Positions 1 to 5,151 of a DNA stretch of 9,965 nt are shown here, in pieces (the stretch's first letter is position 1; the number at the start of each line of letters is the position of its first letter). The stretch lies in contig CAMBDR010000087.1 of NCBI GenBank assembly GCA_945864765.1, positions 1 through 9,965 of the forward strand, given 5' to 3'. Made by a program: the position numbers and the translations under genes. The stretch comes from Janthinobacterium lividum. Lineage in GTDB: Bacteria > Pseudomonadota > Gammaproteobacteria > Burkholderiales > Burkholderiaceae_D. Under the pieces are notes generated by a model that saw only the letters and a program-made list of their open reading frames with translations, made no database searches and was not told where the DNA came from.

Positions 1-188
1 CACTGGCGGAAACCAAAACCATCGTCGAAGCCACCGAAAAACCGCCGGAGGAGCAGCAAAGTCTGGTACGCAAGACCATACGCTACTTTAAAGGTTTGAG
101 TGCGGATTTGGATGGTTTACCTGAAACCGCCGTGGCACTGGGTAAAACCATCCTCCAAATCGGTGGCTTGTTCGGGATTTTGGCTTGA
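1..188 (+). CDS. C-terminal end of an unidentified protein (5' end outside window)
   Basis: An open frame runs from the window edge (first full codon at base 3) to a TGA at 186-188 and gives 61 residues. The segment begins with a charged, proline-containing linker (EKPPEEQQSLVRKTIRYFKG). It ends in a hydrophobic, glycine-rich helix-like tail (ALGKTILQIGGLFGILA) that stops right after the hydrophobic part. I do not recognise the protein. Tails of this kind, a basic helix followed by a small hydrophobic Gly/Ala/Leu segment, remind me of the C-termini of some large multidomain bacterial effector or signalling proteins, but that is only an impression. It lies on the same strand as the downstream ATPase operon, separated by 334 bp, so cotranscription is possible but unsupported. 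The reading frame is believable because it is the only one of the three plus frames open through this stretch. Confidence 0.6.
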   Translation, partial: LAETKTIVEATEKPPEEQQSLVRKTIRYFKGLSADLDGLPETAVALGKTILQIGGLFGILA

Positions 189-203
189 ATGGGGCAGCTT
201 CGA

Positions 204-389
204 TCAGCGCGCCCCATACACCCCGCCCAAACCGATATTGCCCAGCAACAGACATAATAGTAGCAATAATGCGCTCACCCATGGGCGGCGCAATAATTTG
301 TAAGCGCGCAGTCGGTGCGGCAACACGGCTTCTGCCAGCAAATAAGCCGCTGCCGCGCAGACGATTGCGCCAGTCTTAAAAAAGTAAAT
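204..389 (-). pseudogene. Possible remnant of a small membrane protein gene
   Basis: On the minus strand an open frame of 61 codons lies between a TAA at 392-390 and a TGA at 206-204. The translation looks like a membrane protein: an Ala/Leu-rich segment (TGAIVCAAAAYLLAEAVLP), a basic loop (HRLRAYKLLRRP), and a second strongly hydrophobic segment (WVSALLLLLCLLLGNIGLGG). This suggests two membrane helices with a positive loop between them. There is no ATG or GTG start ahead of the first helix, only an ATT just after the upstream stop, and I see no Shine-Dalgarno sequence. The frame could therefore be the 3' remnant of a gene whose 5' end was lost near base 390, a very small protein using a rare start, or chance. 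Its 5' limit falls inside the AT-rich inverted repeat. It would converge with the gene ending at 188. Confidence 0.3.
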
Positions 390-432
390 TTACCACTTAC
401 ACCAATTGAGAAAATTTACAAGTGTTTTTAAG
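375..432. repeat. AT-rich imperfect inverted repeat upstream of the ATPase operon
   Basis: The left arm (375-391, CTTAAAAAAGTAAATTT) is matched in inverted orientation by the right arm (412-432, AAATTTACAAGTGTTTTTAAG), with a few extra bases in the right arm. The left arm runs into a perfect 10-bp palindrome, GTAAATTTAC, at 384-393. The octamer AAATTTAC occurs at 386-393 and 412-419, 26 bp apart, so the element can also be read as two direct repeats. It could be a regulator-binding site, a weak two-way terminator, or a recombination scar. It lies about 55-110 bp upstream of the putative -10 box at 487-492. Confidence 0.5.
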
Positions 433-486
433 CGCGATTGCCCTGTCCAGATAACGTCGCTGGCCGGTTTGGCGTCAGTTCTGCAT

Positions 487-492
487 TATAAT
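487..492 (+). promoter_or_regulatory. Putative -10 box of the GTPase/ATPase-TOPRIM operon
   Basis: A perfect TATAAT lies 30 bp before the ATG at 523, which implies a leader of about 24 nt. No good -35 sits at 16-18 bp: the expected position (464-469) reads CCGGTT, and the TTGGCG at 469-474 is only 12 bp away. If the promoter is real, it may be weak or depend on an activator. No clear Shine-Dalgarno sequence precedes the ATG. Confidence 0.4.
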
Positions 493-522
493 TAGCACAC
501 TTTCCGGCTTACTTCGATCATC

Positions 523-3500
523 ATGTCCGACCTATTGGAATCACCCCAGAATCTCATTACCACCCTCCAGGCATTGGTGGAGTCACCCGGCGAGCGCGAT
601 GAACTGCGGCGATCCACGGCGGCAATGTGGCGCGATCGGCTCCAATCGGCTGCTGACAATATCGCTCCCGACAAACCGTATCCGATCGTCTTTTTCGGCA
701 AACCCGGTGTCGGCAAATCCACGTTAATCAATGTTTTGCTGGATTTAATGGTGGGTGCCGCCCCGGCAACCAGCAAATCGGCGCTCAAAAATCAGGGTAT
801 ATTAAGCACCGGAAGCGGGCGAACCACGGTTTGCGAAGTAGGCCTTGGCATGTCGGATGATGACAGCTATCGCCTTGAGATTGTCCCGCTCGATCTTGCG
901 GAAACCGGGCAAGAAATTCGCCTCTACGCGCAAAGCGAATGGCTGCGCCGAACCGATTCCAGCGCCCTGCCCGACACGGACGACACCCTCGCACAGGAAT
1001 GGGGCCGCTTTATCCGCAACATGACTGGATTGGTGGAGTATGCCGAAACCGATCCGGCCAATCCACGAAAAAAACGCTTGGTCAGGCCAATTGAAAATCT
1101 TGCCGCAACCACCCCTACCCTTGAAGCATTTACCACGCAACTTGTCGAACGTGCTGCGTTGGATCAACGCCGTGCGACAAGCTGGGTATGCAATGATTTG
1201 GCTGAAATCAAAGCGCTATTTGAAAACATCAATGCAGGCAAGCAGGCTGACGCATTGCTTCCCGAAAAAATCGCTCTGCAATTGCCTGCCCATCACTTTC
1301 AGGCGTTGACGCAACATGGCATCGATTTTCCAGGCGTGATCGATACGCGCGGCTTGGACGGCAATATCAGTGATCGCGACGACATTCACGACCACCTGGA
1401 CAATCCGCATGCCATTTATGTCGTTTGCAGTGCCTTCAACGATGCCCCGGATGGCGATGCGCGCAAGTTTTTTGCCGCAATGAACGAGGACACGCTATAT
1501 CAACCGCTACTTGCGCGGACGGCTTTGGTTTTGATCGACCGGGAAGAAGCAAGCCAGGTGAACGGTGCCAATGGCAATCGTGAAATCGGGCAAATGTTGA
1601 AAACCGATGAATGCATAAAAGTTCTGGCGCAAAATAAATTTTCAATTCCGCAGGATGATATTTTTGCCATTGATGTGATTCAAGACGATGCAACCCGCTT
1701 TGATGAACTCGCGCATCGGCTCGCCTTGAAAATTGCCGGCATCAAACAGGGTTTTCGGGATGCTTTTGAATCGGCACGTACTGGCGCACAAAATTTCATC
1801 AATATTGTCAAAACCGAAGCTGAAAAATCTGCGATTCTGGAAATTAACCTGAAAATTAAAGCCGTCATGACTGCCGCATGGCCCAGCGGAATTCCGGTGC
1901 AAAATCCGGTGGAAGGTGTTTTCTCTGCCATCAATAATGCGCATCCTGCGAGCAAGGTATATGCCACCGCGCGGCGCAAAGGGAGATATTCAAATCTGGA
2001 TTTATATTCTGCGGCTCGCTATTATGCATCCAAATCGATTGTGAATTGGGTCAATCCATTTTGGCACAGGATTTTCGCGGAACTCGAATTATTGTCCGGC
2101 CAAGCAAGCGAGGCACCCATTACAGAGCATATTCAGCTTCTCAAAGACGAAATCCTTGATGGATTAAATCAATTTGTCCGTGAACATGCCGAGGCCATTG
2201 CGGATGAATTAAAAGCAGCACTGCATGATCAAGAACCAGCCAAAGAGCTTTGGCGGCGTTGTTGCGATGAATGGGGCAAAGGGAGTGGATTTATAGGGCG
2301 GGTCAATTCGCATATAAAAAACTGGACCGACACCAAAACCTATTTCGTGCAACATCGAACCGTCCGGTTGGCCGCTTTACTCCCGTTCGGCAATGAAATT
2401 ATCATTCAGGCACCGGATTTGGATGCATCAATTTTTGCCGTAAACTTACGGGTGCTTGGCAATGCCGAATTTAAACCCAACTCACTTAATATACTTATTG
2501 GTGCCAATGGCATAGGTAAATCAACCTTGTTGGATGTGTACCGTTTTTTACTCCTTGCTTGGGAACGCGGCCCTCATGAAGCCATCAATCTCATTTTCGG
2601 CGGTGCCAACAATTTGCGTTCTTGGACAGCAAATGACGACGATGTGGTTGTTATCGGGGCCTCTATTGATCAGATTTATTGGGATGTACTCATTTACCCA
2701 AACAACGATGGCAACACATGCCATTTTCAAGAGAGAATGTACGTTCAAGATGCCGTTTTTTATTATCGCGAAATAAATGGGCAAATCACCTACAAGAACC
2801 AGACAATTGATTCGCGTCCTACATTGGCCTTACGCCAATTAATAGATCGAGGCGAGACCGACAGCAACCTTTACGTAATAGCAGAATTCATGCAGAAGAT
2901 TGCCGTATTTGCTGATTTTGACATTCATGCCGTATCCATTCGGGGATCGGCCATTGCTGATAACCGACAATTGGATAGGCGCGGGGGTAACGCAATTGCT
3001 TTGCTGCGGCGCTGGCGCTTGGATAATACCGAAAAAGACCGCTACGATTTTGTACTGCGTGGACTTCAGCTCGCGTTCCCCAACACGATTGAGGATTTCG
3101 ATTTCGATATCGCCGGAGAAATGGTGATGGCCCGCACCTGGAAACCGGGTATTGAAACCCCTTGTTTGTTGCGCCATGAAGCTAACGGCGTGATCCAAAT
3201 GCTGATTTTGTTATGCGCCGGTGCATCGGGCAAGCCGGGCGGCATTATCGCCATCGACGAACCGGAAAACTGCCTGCACCCCTTTGCCGCCAGCGTTTTC
3301 TTGCGCCTTGCCAAACGCCGCGCCGAGTCGCACAATTTCAAGTTGATTTTGGCAACCCATTCGATCGTTATGCTCGACGATATGAGCGATCAACCGGATT
3401 CGGTATTCACCATGAAGCCTGTCGAACCCGGTGGCCCGGTTCCAACTCGATTAACCGAACTGTGCAATCGTGAATGGCTGGCCGAATTCCAATTGGGTGA

Positions 3501-3558
3501 TCTCTATGAACAGGGCGATATTGGCAGCAATGAAGATGAGCCGGCCCGCAGAACATGA
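523..3558 (+). CDS. GTPase-like domain fused to SMC/ABC-type (AAA_21/OLD-like) ATPase, candidate anti-phage protein
   Basis: This 1011-aa protein has two nucleotide-binding modules. The N-terminal module is GTPase-like: a P-loop at 59-67 (GKPGVGKST) followed by LIN, a possible G2 segment around 99-104 (GRTTVC), and a DxxG switch at 274-277 in VIDTRGLDG. A canonical NKxD is not visible; LVLIDREE (335-342) occupies about that place, so the preferred nucleotide is uncertain. About 200 residues separate G1 and G3, far more than in small GTPases. A mostly helical middle (about 400-610) leads to the C-terminal ATPase: Walker A GANGIGKST (660-668), a degenerate signature region around EANG (886-889), Walker B with catalytic Glu in IIAIDEPENCLHP (908-920), and the switch His in ATHS (944-947). 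These are hallmarks of the AAA_21/OLD/PARIS-type ABC ATPases. No signal peptide or membrane helix is evident. ATG 523 is the first start after an in-frame TAG at 493-495. The stop overlaps the next start. Bases around 1980-2900 are more AT-rich than the two ends. A defence role is inferred. Confidence 0.85.
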   Translation: MSDLLESPQNLITTLQALVESPGERDELRRSTAAMWRDRLQSAADNIAPDKPYPIVFFGKPGVGKSTLINVLLDLMVGAAPATSKSALKNQGILSTGSGRTTVCEVGLGMSDDDSYRLEIVPLDLAETGQEIRLYAQSEWLRRTDSSALPDTDDTLAQEWGRFIRNMTGLVEYAETDPANPRKKRLVRPIENLAATTPTLEAFTTQLVERAALDQRRATSWVCNDLAEIKALFENINAGKQADALLPEKIALQLPAHHFQALTQHGIDFPGVIDTRGLDGNISDRDDIHDHLDNPHAIYVVCSAFNDAPDGDARKFFAAMNEDTLYQPLLARTALVLIDREEASQVNGANGNREIGQMLKTDECIKVLAQNKFSIPQDDIFAIDVIQDDATRFDELAHRLALKIAGIKQGFRDAFESARTGAQNFINIVKTEAEKSAILEINLKIKAVMTAAWPSGIPVQNPVEGVFSAINNAHPASKVYATARRKGRYSNLDLYSAARYYASKSIVNWVNPFWHRIFAELELLSGQASEAPITEHIQLLKDEILDGLNQFVREHAEAIADELKAALHDQEPAKELWRRCCDEWGKGSGFIGRVNSHIKNWTDTKTYFVQHRTVRLAALLPFGNEIIIQAPDLDASIFAVNLRVLGNAEFKPNSLNILIGANGIGKSTLLDVYRFLLLAWERGPHEAINLIFGGANNLRSWTANDDDVVVIGASIDQIYWDVLIYPNNDGNTCHFQERMYVQDAVFYYREINGQITYKNQTIDSRPTLALRQLIDRGETDSNLYVIAEFMQKIAVFADFDIHAVSIRGSAIADNRQLDRRGGNAIALLRRWRLDNTEKDRYDFVLRGLQLAFPNTIEDFDFDIAGEMVMARTWKPGIETPCLLRHEANGVIQMLILLCAGASGKPGGIIAIDEPENCLHPFAASVFLRLAKRRAESHNFKLILATHSIVMLDDMSDQPDSVFTMKPVEPGGPVPTRLTELCNREWLAEFQLGDLYEQGDIGSNEDEPARRT

Positions 3559-4457
3559 AATACATCCAATTGATTGTTACCGGGCACTTGGAAAAAAAGG
3601 CGCTTGCCCGGTCACTTGGCAAGCTGTTTGAGGCGCTGCTCCCGATGACCGGTGGCGAGCGCTATGAGTGGTTGCCCGCCGAAAAAATTAACGGCGCGAC
3701 CGGTTTTCCGCTGCCCGACCTTGTCGCGGGCCAGCCGCATAAAAGCATGCTCGCCATGGCCAACAAAATGCTGGCGGCGTTGGAGCCGGGCAAAGACAGG
3801 CAACGCCAACCTGACTTGATTGTGCTGATTGACGATGTTGAACTGGGCAACCTGGGCAGGGAATCGGTCTTGGCTGATCATTTTAAAGCCGCACTTCAAT
3901 CACTGGTTAAAAAAAGATTCCCGGTGCAAGCCGATGCCAACCGGATTTTTGACTCGCTACAGAAAAAATGTTCGTTTCATGTCTTTAAAGCCATGCCGGA
4001 GGCTTATTTCTTTGCGGATGCCAATTTGGCCAACCACGGTGCGCCAATCGCTGCGGCCCAATGGCAAGGAAATCCGGCTGCTGACGTAGAAACCATGCAA
4101 ACCACCGACGCCGACCCGAAATGGAACGATTTCTGCACATCGAAGGATAAACAACAGCAATGCCACATCCCGGCTTGGGCGACGAGCAAGCATCCCAAAG
4201 CCTATTTGGAACATCTGCAAAAAATAACCGGGATCGAATATGATGAGGTTGACCAAGGTGCCACCTGGTTGCAAGCTCTCGACTGGAATACGGTAGGGCA
4301 AAGCGGCAACGATTGCGTACTGTGCGCCCGAGCGCTGTTCCAGGACTTGGCCGATTGGTTCGACGTTGCCAACCCACTTGGTTCTGGCAGCACCCACCCA
4401 AGCTTTTATCCCGCTCGCAACGTCCGTTCCGAGCAATTGCTATTGCGAAATATGTAG
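3555..4457 (+). CDS. DUF4276-like TOPRIM-fold protein, putative nuclease partner of the ATPase
   Basis: This 300-aa protein starts within an ATGA overlap with the upstream ATPase gene, so the two are probably translationally coupled and made in step. No strong ribosome binding site precedes it, which fits coupling. The layout matches DUF4276/TOPRIM proteins as I know them. An N-terminal strand and loop, LIVTGHLEKKAL (6-17), stands where the family has VEGxxE. An acidic motif, IVLIDDVEL (89-97), follows. A third block, KAMPEAYFFAD (145-155), resembles the family's pattern of an acidic residue followed by an aromatic and AD. Near the C-terminus, KHPKAYLEH (212-220) resembles the conserved Lys-Pro-Lys-x-Tyr-Leu segment. 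The first Glu of VEGxxE is Thr9 here, while Glu13 is kept. Two cysteines form CVLC at 254-257. TOPRIM proteins paired with ABC ATPases act as nucleases or effectors in OLD and PARIS systems, and a similar job is inferred here. The family call is from motif memory only. Confidence 0.7.
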   Translation: MKYIQLIVTGHLEKKALARSLGKLFEALLPMTGGERYEWLPAEKINGATGFPLPDLVAGQPHKSMLAMANKMLAALEPGKDRQRQPDLIVLIDDVELGNLGRESVLADHFKAALQSLVKKRFPVQADANRIFDSLQKKCSFHVFKAMPEAYFFADANLANHGAPIAAAQWQGNPAADVETMQTTDADPKWNDFCTSKDKQQQCHIPAWATSKHPKAYLEHLQKITGIEYDEVDQGATWLQALDWNTVGQSGNDCVLCARALFQDLADWFDVANPLGSGSTHPSFYPARNVRSEQLLLRNM

Positions 4458-4549
4458 CGGGCATGCTGCGCGCTGGCAACCGCCCGGTTGTTGTGCAGAT
4501 ACAATACAAGCGGTTTGTCGGCTCGTGCCAGGATTGTTGCTGGCCAAGG

Positions 4550-4558
4550 TGGTATCAT
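4550..4558 (+). promoter_or_regulatory. Possible extended -10 promoter for the 151-aa gene
   Basis: TGGTATCAT matches the extended -10 pattern TGnTATNAT. It lies 51 bp before the ATG at 4609, and the dyad at 4577-4589 would fall just after the start of transcription. No convincing -35 is visible, which extended -10 promoters can tolerate. The 4458-4593 gap contains no other gene, and no terminator was seen after the TOPRIM gene, so read-through from the operon is also possible. Confidence 0.3.
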
Positions 4559-4576
4559 AAAGCAAATAATCAACTC

Positions 4577-4589
4577 TGCCAACTTGGCA
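4577..4589. repeat. Perfect 13-bp dyad, operator-like
   Basis: TGCCAACTTGGCA is a perfect inverted repeat with a single central base. It sits between the possible -10 (4553-4558) and the ribosome binding site (4597-4602) of the 151-aa gene. That position suits a repressor operator. The loop is too short for an RNA hairpin unless the innermost pairs open. Confidence 0.4.
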
Positions 4590-4596
4590 AACAATG

Positions 4597-4602
4597 AAGG
4601 AG
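4597..4602 (+). promoter_or_regulatory. Strong ribosome binding site fixing the start at 4609
   Basis: AAGGAG lies 6 nt before the ATG at 4609. An in-frame ATG at 4594 sits immediately ahead of this motif and has no such site of its own, so 4609 is the preferred start. Confidence 0.75.
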
Positions 4603-4608
4603 AAAGCA

Positions 4609-5064
4609 ATGAATCGAGAGGCTTTTGAATATGTGTTCATTCACGCGCTCTGTCTGGATGAACTGGGGCGTGATGATCAACGCAGGTATGAGGCGCGCCG
4701 CGCGCGCGAGGCCTTGGCCACGCGGGAAGAGTTTGACCGGGGCATACCTGATCCCGAGCCAAAAATCGACTTGACCCAATATTTGCAGCACGCCTACGCC
4801 AGACTGCCAGAACTGGCCGCGCAAATCGACGACGTGATGGCGCGTATCGATATGCCCGCCATGGATATCTGGATGTATTGTGTGCCGGAAGACTTGTCGC
4901 CACTGAATCGCCCACTCAAGGCCGACGATATGGAGAAATGGTTGTATAGCTTTCGCACCGGGCATTATGGCCTGGGGCAACTGGTCAAGGCGATTTATGG
5001 CTTGTACCTGGAAAAACTGCCGGAATCGCCCAGGCCACCGCCTTTTGTACTGGGGACTTTTTGA
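4609..5064 (+). CDS. Hypothetical protein, 151 aa, downstream of the ATPase-TOPRIM pair
   Basis: I do not recognise this protein. Its reality is supported by a strong AAGGAG site at the right distance, a full-length open frame, and a strong terminator 11 bp after the stop. The N-terminal part is probably helical and highly charged (DDQRRYEARRAREALATREEF, about residues 22-42). A Pro-rich break follows (GIPDPEPK, about 45-52), then more helical sequence. The C-terminal half has several aromatic residues (DIWMYC, EKWLYSF, AIYGLYLEKL), and the end is proline-rich (ESPRPPPFVLG). There is no signal peptide or membrane helix, so it is likely cytoplasmic. It lies 151 bp after the TOPRIM gene on the same strand, with its own possible promoter and dyad. 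It could be an accessory or immunity-type member of the same system, or an unrelated chromosomal gene flanking gyrB; the sequence does not decide. Confidence 0.75.
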   Translation: MNREAFEYVFIHALCLDELGRDDQRRYEARRAREALATREEFDRGIPDPEPKIDLTQYLQHAYARLPELAAQIDDVMARIDMPAMDIWMYCVPEDLSPLNRPLKADDMEKWLYSFRTGHYGLGQLVKAIYGLYLEKLPESPRPPPFVLGTF

Positions 5065-5074
5065 AGAAATAAGT

Positions 5075-5103
5075 GAAAAAGCCGCCATTGCGGCGGCTTT
5101 TTC
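5075..5103. terminator. Bidirectional Rho-independent terminator
   Basis: A perfect 12-bp stem (GAAAAAGCCGCC at 5075-5086, GGCGGCTTTTTC at 5092-5103) has a 5-nt loop. The A-run on one side and T-run on the other give a GC-rich hairpin with a U-tract on both strands. It lies 11 bp after the plus-strand 151-aa gene and 43 bp beyond the minus-strand gyrB stop, so it should serve both convergent units. Confidence 0.9.
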
Positions 5104-5121
5104 AGCTTCATCGTCAATCGT

Positions 5122-5151
5122 AAACAATGAGCTTAAACAATAAGCTTAAAC
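5122..5151. repeat. 13-bp tandem repeat at the 3' end of gyrB
   Basis: AAACAATGAGCTT (5122-5134) is followed directly by AAACAATAAGCTT (5135-5147), differing at one base, and then by a partial third copy AAAC (5148-5151). The repeat overlaps the gyrB stop codon (5146-5148). It looks like a small replication-slippage duplication. No function is evident. Confidence 0.7.

Noticed and set aside
469..492. TTGGCG (469-474) as the -35 partner of TATAAT at 487-492
   Set aside because: The spacer would be 12 bp, too short for a sigma-70 promoter.
3957..4509. Minus-strand open frames of 159 and 174 codons opposite the TOPRIM-like gene
   Set aside because: They overlap the motif-bearing plus-strand gene, show no domain signature, and lack a supporting ribosome binding site.
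4594..4596. ATG at 4594 as start of the 151-aa gene
   Set aside because: The AAGGAG site lies after this ATG and at the correct distance from the ATG at 4609.
4313..4597. Plus-strand 94-codon frame bridging the TOPRIM gene and the next gene
   Set aside because: It starts inside the TOPRIM gene in another frame and has no motif; the translated product looks like out-of-frame sequence.
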